The notes: generated by a model from the sequence alone, not told the origin. Shown: positions 17,748-27,540, counted from the first letter of the stretch. The stretch: 64,000 nt of DNA from Phycisphaerae bacterium (GCA_022072445.1 JAJVHV010000012.1:16897-80896); one strand, 5' to 3'. A program made the numbers and translations.

Positions 17748-20700
17748 CTATCTCCGCCGCTCGCGCTCGGCATTGTCAGTGCTGGCCGGCCGTGCGGTGC
17801 CGGTGAGGCCGCGCAGCAGACCCCAGAGCTGCGCCAGCAATCCGCCCGAGCGTTCGACCGAGCTGAGCGTCGCAGGCTCGGCGACCGCCACCGCGTCGTG
17901 CCGAGACGCGTCCGGCGCGTCGGTTGGCGAGGCCGATTCGTCCTGTGCCGCCGGCACTCGTCGGCCGGCGAGGACCACGTCGGGTTCGGGGCTGGCGAAC
18001 ACCTGCTCGAACGATTGACCGACCGTGTCGCGCGGCATGCTGAACGCGGCCTCGGCCGGCCGCGTCGGCAGCTCGATGGCCTGCGTCTCCAGAAAAGCGC
18101 CGCTGCCGCGCGGCGCGGGCTCCGACAGGTCGGGCACGCGGTCGAACGTGCCGACCGGGCCGTCTGCGGTCTCAACGGGTTCGTTCCCGTCGCCGATCGC
18201 CGACGGGTCGAGCACGCGCAGCTCCTCGCTCCCGTCCCAATCCGAATGGGCGTCTCCGCCCGCGAACGACGTATGACTTGCCGCCGCCGCGATGCTGTCC
18301 GCTGAGAAGCGCGTCATACGCTGCACGGTCTCCGTTGCGCCAGGTTCCGCCCCTTCGACGGTGCTGCCCCCAAACGGCGCGACGTCGGACGATGGCTGGC
18401 CGGCGTGCGGCGGAGCGTTCGTCGCCGCTGGAACAACCGTCGGCGTTGAAGGCGGCGCGGTCGGCGTGTCGCTCGGCGTCGGATCCACCTGTGACGTTGG
18501 TCCACCTGGCGTCGGCGCAACCGGCTGATCCGGGGCACTCGGCGATTCGGGCGCCGCGTCGTGCGGCGTCTGGCCGCTCGTTCCGCCCGATTCCGGAATC
18601 ACGTCGGTCGTGCCACCGTCATGCGAGTCCACGTCGGTGGTTCCGCCCTGATGAGGCGTGTCGTTCGCGGTTCCCCCGTCGTGCGGCGTCACATCGGTGG
18701 TCCCGCCGTCCTGAGGGCCAAGGTCGGTAGTTCCTTCCTGATCGTCGTCAGCATCAGTCGCTCCGCCGTCGTTGGGCGTTGCATCCGTCGGCTCGGAGTC
18801 TTCAGTCGGAACATCGGGAGCGGCATCCTCGTCCGGCAGGTCGTATGACACCGCGTGCTGTCCATCGTCGAGCTGCACCGCCTCGATGTTGGTGTGGTTG
18901 ATCGTGAACGAGCCGCCTTCCGGCAGATCGACCACGATCGTGCCCGGACTGACGTGCACGCTTTCCGGCGGGTACGCGCTGAGGTCGATCATGTCGCGGT
19001 CGTCGCCGCCGTCGACGGTGTAGACGTCGCCGTCGCTCGGGTTCTCAAAGCGGAACGCGTCATCGCCGAATCCGCCGCGCATCTGGTCGTTGCCGCCGCC
19101 GCCGATAAGCAGGTCGTTGCCCGTGCCGCCGTCGAGCGTGTCGCTGCCGGCGCCGCCGTCGAGGACGTCTTTGCCCGCGCTGCCCGTCAGCACGTCATCT
19201 CCGGCTCCACCGCGCATGTTGTTGACGTTGCTGTTGCCGGTCAGCGTCTCATCGCCCGCGCCGCCGAGAAAAGTGACGCCGGTCAATCCGCTACCCAGGG
19301 CGCGAATCTGGTCGTGCGTCAGGCCCTCTTTCTGACCGGCGGAAAGCGTGTTGAACCAGCTCGTATTCGGAATCGACGCGATCTGCGCGGCGGTCAGGTC
19401 CGCCATTCGGTCGGCAGGGACATACCGGAACTGCGTGTAGCCTAGCTTCTGTATCTGACCGTCGGTCAGCCACTCGCGCTGCTCGGCGGTCAGGTGCCCG
19501 ATGCTCACGCTGGTCGTGTTGAGCGCCTGGACTTGCGCTTCATCCAGCGACGCCCGCGCTTCGGCCGACATCGTCGCCAACCAGTCGCTGTTCGGAATCG
19601 TCGCCACCTGCGCCGGCGTCAGATGATCCACACCCTCGGCGTCGAGATACCGGAACTGCGTGTAGCCCAGTTGCTGTATCTGACCGTCGGTCAGCCACTC
19701 GCGCTGCTCGGCGGTCAGGTGCCCGATGCTCACGCTGGCCGTGTTGAGCGCCTGGACTTGCGCTTCATCCAGCGACGCCCGCGCCTCGGCCGACATGGTC
19801 GCGAACCAGTCGCTGTTCGGAATCGTCGCCACCTGCGCCGGCGTCAGATGATCCACACCCTCGGCGTCCAGATACCGGAACTGCGTGTAGCCCAGTTGCT
19901 GTATCTGACCGTCGGTCAGCCACTCGCGCTGCTCGGCGGTCAGGTGCCCGATGCTCACGCTGGTCGTGTTGAGCGCCTGGACTTGCGCTTCATCCAGCGA
20001 CGCCCGCGCTTCGGCCGACATCGTCGCGAACCAGTCGCTGTTCGGAATCGTCGCCACCTGCGCCGGCGTCAGATGATCCACGCCCTCGGCGTCCAGATAC
20101 CGGAACTGCGTGTAACCCAGGTCCTGAATCTGGTCGGCCGTCAGCCACTCGCGCTGCTCGGCGGTCAGGTGCCCGATGCTCACGCTGGTCGTGTTGAGCG
20201 CCTGGACTTGCGCTTCATCCAGCGACGCCCGCGCTTCGGCCGACATGGTCGCGAACCAGTCGCTGTTCGGAATCGTCGCCACCTGCGCCGGCGTCAGATG
20301 ATCCACGCCCTCGGCGTCCAGATACCGGAACTGCGTGTAACCCAGGTCCTGAATCTGGTCGGCCGTCAGCCACTCGCGCTGCTCGGCGGTCAGGTGCCCG
20401 ATGCTCACGCTGGTCGTGTTGAGCGCCTGGACTTGCGCTTCATCCAGCGACGCCCGCGCTTCGGCCGACATGGTCGCGAACCAGTCGCTGTTCGGAATCG
20501 TCGCCACCTGCGCCGGCGTCAGATGATCCACACCCTCGGCGTCCAGATACCGGAACTGCGTGTAACCCAGGTCCTGTATCTGACCGTCGGTCAGCCACTC
20601 GCGCTGCTCGGCCGTCAGATGTCCGATACTCACGCTGGCCGTGTTGAGCGCCTGGACTTGCGCTTCATCCAGCGAGGCGCGGGCATCGGCGGACATCGTC

Positions 20701-22574
20701 GCGAACCAGTCGCTGTTCGGAATCGTCGCCACCTGTTGCGGCGTCAGATAATCGACCTGGTCGGCGGAGAGATCTCGAAATTGGGTGTAGTTCAGGCCGT
20801 GAACGAACGACTCGACCTGCGGATCGCCCACCGCGACCTCGACGGTGTCAACGTGCGTCGCGCCGGAAGCGTCAGTCACGCTGACTTCGAACGTCAGTTT
20901 CGAAATGCCGGTCGTGTCGGGCGCGGTGAAGGTGGGCGAAGCTTGGTGCGTGTCGCTGAGCGCGACGACCGGGCCGCCGACCTGCCGCCACTCGTAACTC
21001 AGCGTGTCGCCTTCGTCGGCATCGTGGCTGCCGGCGGCATTCAGGACCACGGTACTACCTTCGTGCACGTACTGGTCGGCACCAGCGTCGGCGACGGGCG
21101 CGTCGTTCATACCGGCGATGTTGACGGTCACGTCGTCAACACTGGTGTGCGTGCCGTCGCTGACGCGCAGTTCAAATGTGATGGGCGTATCGGCGGTGAC
21201 GTTGGGCGCCTGGAAGGTCGGGTTCGCGGCGTGCACGTCACTGAGGGAGACCTGCGGGCCGCCGGTCTGCACCCACTCGTACGTCAGTTGGTCGCCGGCG
21301 TCGGGATCGTGCGAGCCTTCGGCGTGCAGTGTGACGGTCTGGCCTTCGACGGTCGAGACGTCCTGGCCGGCGTCGGCCAGCGGGACAGAGTTGTGAACGT
21401 CATCGGTATTGAGTTCGGCGGAATCGCTGTCGGGGGCGTCGTCGCCGGTGTCCGTGCCGTTGGTTTCGTGCTGGTGATCTTCGCTGGCGGCTTGCTGGGC
21501 CTCGTGCGCGTCAGCAGCCGCCTGCATTGAGACATTGGAGGCATGCGTCGGGGCATGCACGACGCCATCGGAGAACTGGACGTTCTCGATCTGGCTGTGG
21601 TGGATCGTGAAGCTGGTGCCGTCGTCGGCGTGAACGTCGAGCCGGCCGGCGGCGACGTCGACCTGGGAGCTGTGCACGTGAGACAGGTCGATCGTGTCGT
21701 TCCCCGAACCGCCGGAGACGCGGTAGATGTCGCCATCCTGCGCGCCGTCGAACGAGAACGTATCGTCGCCTTTGTCGCCGTAGAGCGTGTCGTGCCCGCC
21801 GCCGCCGGTGAGGTGGTCGTTTCCAGCGCCGCCTCGGAGAAGGTCGTTCCCCGTGCCCCCGTGGAGCGTATCATTACCGCCCTCTCCGAGGAGCGCGTCG
21901 TCGCCCGCACCGCCGGCGAGGTGGTCGTGACCTGAGCCGCCGCGCATGGTGTCGTTTCCGTCGTCACCGGCCAGGCGGTCGTCTCCACCATCGCCATAGA
22001 TGACGTCGTGGTCCGCGCCGCCGGAAATCTCGTCGTGTCCGCCGCCGCCGCGCATGACGTCGCGGCCAGCGCCGCCGGCGACGTGATCGTCGCCGCTGTC
22101 GGCCCGAATTGAATCGTCCCCGTCCCCGCCGTCGATCTCGTCGCTCCCGCTGCCGCCGCGGATGACGTCATTGCCGGCGTCGCCATGAAGCAGATCGTTT
22201 CCGCTGCCACCGCTGAGCGAATCGTGGCCGTCGTCGCCAAAGAGCTGGTCGGCGCCGCCATCGCCCCGGAGGACGTCGTCGCCCGCGCCGCCATGGAGCA
22301 GGTCGTTGCCGCCGTTGCCGTCGAGCAGGTCGTCTCCGTCGAGGCCGTCGGCGGCATTCGCGGCGCTGTCGCCGTGGTACACGTCGTCGCCGTCGGTCGC
22401 ACTCGCGTGGTGCTCGCCGGTGTCGGCGTCGGTCCAGGTGGCGGAGAGGAGGATACGTGGTTCGAGCGATTCGACTGAGAATCCGGCCCGCTTACGCGGT
22501 TTCTTCTCGGACGCCACTTCACCGGCCTCTGTCGTGGGAATGGTCGGGTTGCGCTTCGTTCGGTCCTTGCTCAT
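17748..22574 (-). CDS. Giant LEPR-XLL/RTX surface protein with 75-aa repeats
   Basis: This 1608-aa exported protein begins with a basic segment and the planctomycete LEPR-XLL motif (LEPRILLSA, residues 37-45). Residues about 60-300 are RTX nonapeptide repeats (GGAGNDxLxGG) that bind calcium. Two PKD/cadherin-like domains follow (about 395-590), then six almost identical 75-aa repeats plus a partial seventh (about 590-1095). Each repeat contains LTPAQVATIPNSDW and LTAEQREWLTxxQIQ. A second short RTX block (about 1100-1190) precedes a Gly/Thr/Asp/Pro-rich low-complexity tail with GGTTDV units. It is probably a surface adhesin or matrix protein. No type I secretion genes are nearby. The start at 22574 has GGGGA 8 bases upstream; ATG 22589 is an alternative. 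Confidence 0.9.
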   Translation of the reverse strand: MSKDRTKRNPTIPTTEAGEVASEKKPRKRAGFSVESLEPRILLSATWTDADTGEHHASATDGDDVYHGDSAANAADGLDGDDLLDGNGGNDLLHGGAGDDVLRGDGGADQLFGDDGHDSLSGGSGNDLLHGDAGNDVIRGGSGSDEIDGGDGDDSIRADSGDDHVAGGAGRDVMRGGGGHDEISGGADHDVIYGDGGDDRLAGDDGNDTMRGGSGHDHLAGGAGDDALLGEGGNDTLHGGTGNDLLRGGAGNDHLTGGGGHDTLYGDKGDDTFSFDGAQDGDIYRVSGGSGNDTIDLSHVHSSQVDVAAGRLDVHADDGTSFTIHHSQIENVQFSDGVVHAPTHASNVSMQAAADAHEAQQAASEDHQHETNGTDTGDDAPDSDSAELNTDDVHNSVPLADAGQDVSTVEGQTVTLHAEGSHDPDAGDQLTYEWVQTGGPQVSLSDVHAANPTFQAPNVTADTPITFELRVSDGTHTSVDDVTVNIAGMNDAPVADAGADQYVHEGSTVVLNAAGSHDADEGDTLSYEWRQVGGPVVALSDTHQASPTFTAPDTTGISKLTFEVSVTDASGATHVDTVEVAVGDPQVESFVHGLNYTQFRDLSADQVDYLTPQQVATIPNSDWFATMSADARASLDEAQVQALNTASVSIGHLTAEQREWLTDGQIQDLGYTQFRYLDAEGVDHLTPAQVATIPNSDWFATMSAEARASLDEAQVQALNTTSVSIGHLTAEQREWLTADQIQDLGYTQFRYLDAEGVDHLTPAQVATIPNSDWFATMSAEARASLDEAQVQALNTTSVSIGHLTAEQREWLTADQIQDLGYTQFRYLDAEGVDHLTPAQVATIPNSDWFATMSAEARASLDEAQVQALNTTSVSIGHLTAEQREWLTDGQIQQLGYTQFRYLDAEGVDHLTPAQVATIPNSDWFATMSAEARASLDEAQVQALNTASVSIGHLTAEQREWLTDGQIQQLGYTQFRYLDAEGVDHLTPAQVATIPNSDWLATMSAEARASLDEAQVQALNTTSVSIGHLTAEQREWLTDGQIQKLGYTQFRYVPADRMADLTAAQIASIPNTSWFNTLSAGQKEGLTHDQIRALGSGLTGVTFLGGAGDETLTGNSNVNNMRGGAGDDVLTGSAGKDVLDGGAGSDTLDGGTGNDLLIGGGGNDQMRGGFGDDAFRFENPSDGDVYTVDGGDDRDMIDLSAYPPESVHVSPGTIVVDLPEGGSFTINHTNIEAVQLDDGQHAVSYDLPDEDAAPDVPTEDSEPTDATPNDGGATDADDDQEGTTDLGPQDGGTTDVTPHDGGTANDTPHQGGTTDVDSHDGGTTDVIPESGGTSGQTPHDAAPESPSAPDQPVAPTPGGPTSQVDPTPSDTPTAPPSTPTVVPAATNAPPHAGQPSSDVAPFGGSTVEGAEPGATETVQRMTRFSADSIAAAASHTSFAGGDAHSDWDGSEELRVLDPSAIGDGNEPVETADGPVGTFDRVPDLSEPAPRGSGAFLETQAIELPTRPAEAAFSMPRDTVGQSFEQVFASPEPDVVLAGRRVPAAQDESASPTDAPDASRHDAVAVAEPATLSSVERSGGLLAQLWGLLRGLTGTARPASTDNAERERRR
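19290..20800 (-). repeat. 225-bp near-identical intragenic repeats
   Basis: Six units have the landmark CACTCGCGCTGCTCGG at 19471, 19696, 19921, 20146, 20371 and 20596, exactly 225 bp apart, with degenerate flanking units. The high nucleotide identity, including synonymous sites, suggests recent tandem duplication or active homogenisation. Confidence 0.95.
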
Positions 22575-22846
22575 GTCGCGTGTCCCCATGGCGAGAAAGC
22601 CCGCGCGCAGGGTGGCGCGCGGGTTGACAATCGAAAGTGTATGAAATGAACGAGCGGGATGCGGCGACGTTGGGCGGCGACCGATAATCGCAGGGCTGAT
22701 CCGGAAAGCACTCGGGGCGCGAAACGCCGGCCCGAGCGGCGGCATCTGACCTGTGCGGAAGTCCGGTTGTCGGGACCGGACTTTCCGGCGGCGCGCGGCA
22801 CCGATAGAATGTGGTGCCACCCGCTGTGTGCCTCGGGAGCCACACC
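22575..22846. promoter_or_regulatory. Divergent intergenic region with two -10 elements
   Basis: This spacer separates the divergent RTX gene and the gene at 22847. On the minus strand TACACT occurs at 22636-22641 (61 bp before the RTX start). On the plus strand TAGAAT occurs at 22805-22810, 36 bp before ATG 22847. Confidence 0.35.
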
Positions 22847-25228
22847 ATGCATCTACGTGCCGCCGGCGTCGTTGCGTATCTTCTTGCCAGTTGGGTACTT
22901 GCGCAAGACACCTCCCCTGCCGATCGTTCTGAACCGAATCCGCCGGCTGCCGATGCGATGCGCCATGCCGAGCAGGACCGGGCGCGTCGCGATCCGCTCC
23001 GTACGGCGACCTCAACGAACCGGCGGTTTGAGCTGCGCATCAAGCCCGGCCGGCCGGAGCGCGCCGCTTGCCGCGCGACACTGCATGAGAAGGTGCGCGG
23101 CTCGGGCCGCAGAACGGTCTGGGAGGCGGAACTCGTCAACGACGTCGCGCCGGGCGTCGTCGAAATCCGCGACGACGGCAAGTTCGTGGTAACGCTGGAT
23201 GAGCATCGCGTGGGCGGCGCGCGGCACGCGGCTGCGATCTACGACGAGCATGGCAAGCTGCTGCGCGAATTCAAGCTGCGCGAGCTGCTGCGACGGTCTG
23301 ACTGGGACGAAGTGCGTCGCGAGGACCGCGCGGTCATCTGGCTCGATCGCGCCCGTTTCGCCTTTGAACGCGACCCCGATCGATTTGTGATCCGCACGGC
23401 GTGGGACCGCGAGATCGTCATCAACCTCGAAACCGCGGAATTGACCGCCGATCGGGATGACAATGCCGCCGCGGACGGCGGGGGTGACGCAGACGGCGAG
23501 GCAGCCATTCCGCCTGAGCTGTTTGAGCTGCTTGAAGGATCAGTTCCGCAGGCCAACCCGGTCGAGTTCGAGGAACTGGAACGGCTGCTGCACGGTCGAG
23601 CGACGCTGGAGGCGATGATCGCGGAAGCGGCCAGTGCGGGCGAGGAGGCCGATCCGGCGTTGCTGGCGAAGCTGGCCGAGGCCACCGCCGGGATCGCCGA
23701 GCTCGAAGCCCGTGTGGCCGCGGAATCTGGCGCGGCTGACTCTGCCGAACTGGCCGATGCCGCCGGCGGCGACGAGACGTCCGACGACACGATGGATGAG
23801 GCCGGTAATTCGGCGGGCGTGCCCGCGGCGGCGGTCGACGCGCAGATTGCCGAGCAGGCGGCGCAGAGCTTCTCGCCGGCTGAGCCGGGCGCCGGCCAAG
23901 TCGAACAGGCGGCCGACGAGGCGCTGCTGGCCGACGTGGCGGCGGAAGCGCAGGGCATGACGTCGCGGCTTCCGACTCCGTTGCCGAATCCGGCACAGCC
24001 GGTGGACTATGTGGCCTGGTACAACGCGAACACGCAGACCGCGGGGCCGAGCGCCGCACCGCTGCTCGAAGCCGCCGGACAGTCGACGGTCATCTGGGAA
24101 GGCGACGGGGCGCTGCGCGACGCGGCGCTGGCGGGCGATGCGGCGGCGCTGCAGTCGCCGGAGGTGACGGCGTGGCTGGCAGCGAATCGCGCGGCGTTGG
24201 AGCAGTTTCGGGCGGCGCGCGGACTGGAATACCACGGATCGCCGTCGGAAAGTACGAACGGCTCGCTGATCGGGATTCTACTGCCGAACCTCTCGCGCTA
24301 TCGCGAGCTGGCGCGGGTTTCGACGGTCGAAGGCAAGCTGCTCGAATCGCAGGGTCGGCACGAAGACGCGATGATTACCTACGCCGACGGACTGGCCGCC
24401 GGCGCCCAGATTGCGCATGGACAGACGCTGATCGAGAACCTGGTTGGGTCGGCGGTGCAGGGGCTCTCGTCGGAGTCGCTGCTCGATTCGCTGGCGAGCG
24501 CTCCGGCGAACACCGATTTTGCGCGCGTCGCCGGAGAGCTGTCGAAGCCGGCGATGGCGGCGCCGACGGCGGCGGCGGCGATGCGCGGCGAGCGGGCGAT
24601 GGTGCTCGAGACGCTGCAGCGTGTGTACTCGGTCGATCCGGCGAGCGGCAGGTACGTTCCGTCGCGCGAAGGCGTGGCGAGCTTTCTGTCGATGACGTCG
24701 GAGGACGGCAACAACGATCAGCGCGTCATCGAGATGACCGAGCATTTGGCAAACGCCGACTTTGACACGCTGGTGCGGCAGGCCAACGAGCACTATGACC
24801 AGCTCGAGGCGGCCATGTCGGCGCCGTACGCGCAGGCGCGGCAGTTGTTCAGCGATCTGGAAAGTCGCATCGCGGCGCCCGATTTCAAGCAGAGCAATCC
24901 GATCCTGGCGGAGCTGTTGCCGTCGCTCTCGCGGGCGTCGTTCATCAGCAGCCGCTCCGACGGCGCCCGCCGGGCGGCGTCGGTGGTCAGCCAGTTGAAG
25001 GCGTTTCGCCAGCAGCATGGGGCGTACCCCGAGTCGCTCGACGTGCTTGCGAACGAAGCGACGGTTGATCCGTTCGCGCAGCAGCCGTTCCGCTATCAGC
25101 GCGTCGGCGACGATTTTGTGCTCTATTCGGTTGGCGGGAACGGGCTCGACGACGGGGGCGCGCATGACGCCCGCGGCGACACAAACGACATCCGCTATTG
25201 GCCGCGCCCGCCAAAGACACCGAAGTGA
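22847..25228 (+). CDS. Large secreted protein of unknown function
   Basis: I do not recognise the family of this 793-aa protein. It has a signal peptide (MHLRAAGVVAYLLASWVLAQ), then a beta-rich domain (residues about 55-200) with the pattern GVVEIRDDGKFVVTLDEHR. A long acidic Ala-rich segment (about 205-370) looks disordered. A helical domain (about 390-700) has an Asn-Leu-Ser-Arg-Tyr motif. The C-terminal 100 residues resemble secretion-associated planctomycete proteins: YPESLDVLANEATVDPFAQQ leads to FRYQRVGDDFVLYSVGGNGLDDGG. The ATG at 22847 has GGGAG 7 bases upstream. It is divergent from the RTX gene and may be regulated with it. Confidence 0.75.
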   Translation: MHLRAAGVVAYLLASWVLAQDTSPADRSEPNPPAADAMRHAEQDRARRDPLRTATSTNRRFELRIKPGRPERAACRATLHEKVRGSGRRTVWEAELVNDVAPGVVEIRDDGKFVVTLDEHRVGGARHAAAIYDEHGKLLREFKLRELLRRSDWDEVRREDRAVIWLDRARFAFERDPDRFVIRTAWDREIVINLETAELTADRDDNAAADGGGDADGEAAIPPELFELLEGSVPQANPVEFEELERLLHGRATLEAMIAEAASAGEEADPALLAKLAEATAGIAELEARVAAESGAADSAELADAAGGDETSDDTMDEAGNSAGVPAAAVDAQIAEQAAQSFSPAEPGAGQVEQAADEALLADVAAEAQGMTSRLPTPLPNPAQPVDYVAWYNANTQTAGPSAAPLLEAAGQSTVIWEGDGALRDAALAGDAAALQSPEVTAWLAANRAALEQFRAARGLEYHGSPSESTNGSLIGILLPNLSRYRELARVSTVEGKLLESQGRHEDAMITYADGLAAGAQIAHGQTLIENLVGSAVQGLSSESLLDSLASAPANTDFARVAGELSKPAMAAPTAAAAMRGERAMVLETLQRVYSVDPASGRYVPSREGVASFLSMTSEDGNNDQRVIEMTEHLANADFDTLVRQANEHYDQLEAAMSAPYAQARQLFSDLESRIAAPDFKQSNPILAELLPSLSRASFISSRSDGARRAASVVSQLKAFRQQHGAYPESLDVLANEATVDPFAQQPFRYQRVGDDFVLYSVGGNGLDDGGAHDARGDTNDIRYWPRPPKTPK

Positions 25229-25303
25229 CGTGGCGCGCGACACTTCGGCGCGGCGTGCGGGGTGGCGGGGAGCGGCGCAATTCGTTGGGGCGAGGCCGGC
25301 TTT

Positions 25304-25552
25304 CTACGCTGACGTCTGATCATCCGCGCCTGGCTCGATCGTGGCGAAGATTCCATCCACGATGCCGGTCAGCAGGCTGACGATCCCGTCGCGCAGCTCG
25401 GGATTCGCCGCCGTGCGGAATTCTTCGTCGACGCATCCGCCGGAGAGCAAGCCAAGGGAGATCAGCAGCGGCCAGGCGGCGCGGCGGGTGTGCCGGCGAC
25501 CGGGCTGGCCATTGGCGCCGTGGGTGCGAAGATCGGTCATAATCAGACGCAT
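25304..25552 (-). CDS. Small lipoprotein
   Basis: This 82-aa protein carries a hydrophobic segment ending in a lipobox, WPLLISLGLLSGGC (Cys near residue 37). A short amphipathic helix (ELRDGIVSLLTGIVDGIFATIE) and a polar tail follow. Together with the protein at 27540-27713 it belongs to a group of tiny lipoproteins with a lipobox and one helix that I associate with planctomycetes; the function is unknown. The ATG at 25552 has GGGAG 6 bases upstream. ATG 25540 is an alternative with no better support. Its start codon overlaps that of the divergent gene at 25551 in GCATGC. Confidence 0.6.
   Translation of the reverse strand: MRLIMTDLRTHGANGQPGRRHTRRAAWPLLISLGLLSGGCVDEEFRTAANPELRDGIVSLLTGIVDGIFATIEPGADDQTSA
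25538..25543 (+). promoter_or_regulatory. -10-like element before 25551 (leaderless candidate)
   Basis: CATAAT is followed by seven bases and then the ATG at 25551. It lies inside the divergent small lipoprotein gene. Confidence 0.35.
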
Positions 25553-26486
25553 GCAAGACTCCCGCAGGCCGTTGGGCGAGTCGAATCCGAGTCGCAAGAT
25601 TCTATCGGCCGATTGCGGCGGCGAATCGCTCGTAACCGCGCTTCGGCAGGTTCTGCGCGTCGCGTCACGGGACGTTGACGCAGACGAGCTCACGGCGCTG
25701 CTCGGACTGGGCCTGGCGATGACCGCGTCAGCCAGCGAGCAGGACGTGCAGACCTGGACCGGGCTGGGCCGCCACGTGCAACTGGCACCGGCCTGCGATC
25801 TGCTCGGCGTGCGGTTGCGCGGGCTGCACCCCGACTGGGCGGCGCGGGGGCTGGGAACGTCGGCAGAATTCGCCGCGCACTTTCGCGACAGCTACGCTCC
25901 GCTGATTCGGCGTGCGATTCAGCACGGGCAAGCCGTGCTGGCCTGGCGCGGCTGGGAGGGCGAGCCGCGACCCGAATGGGGGCTGATCGAGTCGTCCGAG
26001 GGCGATTTGTTCCTCGGCCGCGGCGCCGCCGACGGAGCCGAACGCCGGCTTATCGGTCCGGCGCACCTGGTCTACGTGGTTGAGGCGGTCGAGCCGCGCG
26101 ACGAGCCGCCCTGCGCACAGCGAAGGTTGGATTTCGCCGTCCGCTCGGCGCGACGATTCTGGAATGACGAGCCGGCCGAGGATGGCGTGCTGCTTGGACG
26201 CGCGGCCTACGCGCGCTGGGCGGCGGCGGCGCGCCAGCCGGCAATGGCGTCGGACCTCTTGGCGGCGCTGGCAACGGTTAAGAGTGCGCGGCACGCGCTG
26301 GCACGCTGGCTGGCGGTTATCGGTCCGCAGTGTGACCGCGGTGGCGCCGAACGGTGCCGGACGGCGGTAGCCCGACTGGAGAAATGGCGCGACGCGTGGA
26401 CGGAGGGGGAGGCGACGCCAAACGAGGTGCTGGAGCGCGGGCGGGAGACTGACGAGGCGGTGGTGGCGGGTCTGAGCCAGCTGTGA
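25551..26486 (+). CDS. Hypothetical protein
   Basis: The 311-aa protein is not recognised with confidence. There is no signal peptide or membrane helix. A Cys at position 22 precedes GGESLVTALRQVL, and later segments (QAVLAWRGWEGEPRPEWGLI, then GPAHLVYVVEAVEP) have the strand pattern of papain-like/C39 or BtrH-like folds. That similarity is only suggestive: a clear catalytic His/Asp set is not visible. The C-terminal third is helical and rich in Arg and Ala. It begins at an ATG overlapping the divergent lipoprotein start and may be translated from a leaderless message. Confidence 0.6.
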   Translation: MQDSRRPLGESNPSRKILSADCGGESLVTALRQVLRVASRDVDADELTALLGLGLAMTASASEQDVQTWTGLGRHVQLAPACDLLGVRLRGLHPDWAARGLGTSAEFAAHFRDSYAPLIRRAIQHGQAVLAWRGWEGEPRPEWGLIESSEGDLFLGRGAADGAERRLIGPAHLVYVVEAVEPRDEPPCAQRRLDFAVRSARRFWNDEPAEDGVLLGRAAYARWAAAARQPAMASDLLAALATVKSARHALARWLAVIGPQCDRGGAERCRTAVARLEKWRDAWTEGEATPNEVLERGRETDEAVVAGLSQL

Positions 26487-26571
26487 GGATTCAACGTCGC
26501 CTGGAAAGCTGAGGGAGAGTCGGGCCGGGCGCCCAAACGCGACCAGCCCTATCCGTCGGCCCTGGTTGCGG

Positions 26572-27540
26572 CTAGGGCGCTGACGGCTCGCCAGGTGGAG
26601 CAAGTCCGCGGTCGGCGGCGCGCACCGTTTCTCGACACGTGGTGATCAGGCTCTCCGGCGGTTCGATCCAGCGTTCGATCTGAAGCGCGTCCAGCACTTT
26701 CGCATTGCGCTGATGCGCGGCGAGCATGAAGTCGCGCACGCGACGGAGCGTGGCTTCGTCCGCTCGCGGCGAGGCCAGGAGCAGCGCGTCGGGCAGCGCC
26801 GCGGTCCGGCCGAGAATTCGGAACTGCGACTGGCTGATGCGCTGGTCGGCGGCGTCGGTGGGCAGCGTCGCCCAGAATTTCGCATCGACGAACGCGGCGT
26901 CGAATTTGCGGCTCAGCAGGTCGCGCAGCGCGGCGGACGGATCATCGACGTGCGTCAGGCTGTGGCCCGGTGTGAGCAACGCGAGCGGGCCGGGCTCCTG
27001 CACGACGCCCTGCGCGCCAAGCAGGCAGACCGCGGCGTGATGCGTGCGGCAATCGCCGACTTTTCCCAAGGCGATGGGCCGGCCGCGAAGGTCGGCCACG
27101 GACTGGAGCCCCGCGTCGCCGCGCACGAGCAGCAGAGCGCTGCGCGTGGGATTTCCGGCGGCGTCGGCGGAGGCGGCCAAGACGCGCGGAGCGGCGGCGG
27201 CGCTGAGGCGCGAGAACTGCGACGGTGTCGCCAATGCGAACTGGTAGAGCCCGCTCTCGAGATAGGGCGCCGCCTGGAACGGCAGGCAGAAGTCGACGGC
27301 GACCGGGCGGCCGAGCTCCAGCGCCAGGGCGTGCCGAAGGTCGGCATAGGCCGAGAACGGGTTGGCCGCCGCGAGCGGATCGTCGGTGACGACGGCGATC
27401 GCGACAGGCTTGGCTCCGACCGCATGGCCGATGACAAGCAGCGCCTCGCGAACACAGCCCGGGACCGAGGTAGCGATCAGGCTGGCGAGGAGGCCGCCGG
27501 CGACGGCCCGGCGACGCAAGCGCCGTCGTGTCCGGCACAT
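26572..27540 (-). CDS. PhnD-like phosphate/phosphonate substrate-binding lipoprotein
   Basis: The 322-aa protein is a periplasmic-binding-protein-like lipoprotein of the PhnD/SsuA-like group. The signal ends in a lipobox (LIATSVPGC, Cys near residue 29). The domain then shows PLAAANPFSAYADLRHAL, the ligand-loop region GLYQFALATPSQFSRL and the hinge LLVRGDAGLQSVADLRGRPIAL, followed by a second lobe with AAFVDAKFW. No permease or ATPase gene is adjacent, so it may act as an orphan sensor or feed a transporter elsewhere. Its ATG overlaps the TGA of the upstream small lipoprotein (TGATG), which is strong evidence of translational coupling. Confidence 0.8.
   Translation of the reverse strand: MCRTRRRLRRRAVAGGLLASLIATSVPGCVREALLVIGHAVGAKPVAIAVVTDDPLAAANPFSAYADLRHALALELGRPVAVDFCLPFQAAPYLESGLYQFALATPSQFSRLSAAAAPRVLAASADAAGNPTRSALLLVRGDAGLQSVADLRGRPIALGKVGDCRTHHAAVCLLGAQGVVQEPGPLALLTPGHSLTHVDDPSAALRDLLSRKFDAAFVDAKFWATLPTDAADQRISQSQFRILGRTAALPDALLLASPRADEATLRRVRDFMLAAHQRNAKVLDALQIERWIEPPESLITTCRETVRAADRGLAPPGEPSAP

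Noticed and set aside
19494-21530. 678-codon plus-strand frame opposite the RTX repeats
   Set aside because: Its repeats simply mirror the 225-bp repeat on the other strand; the minus-strand product has the recognisable domains.
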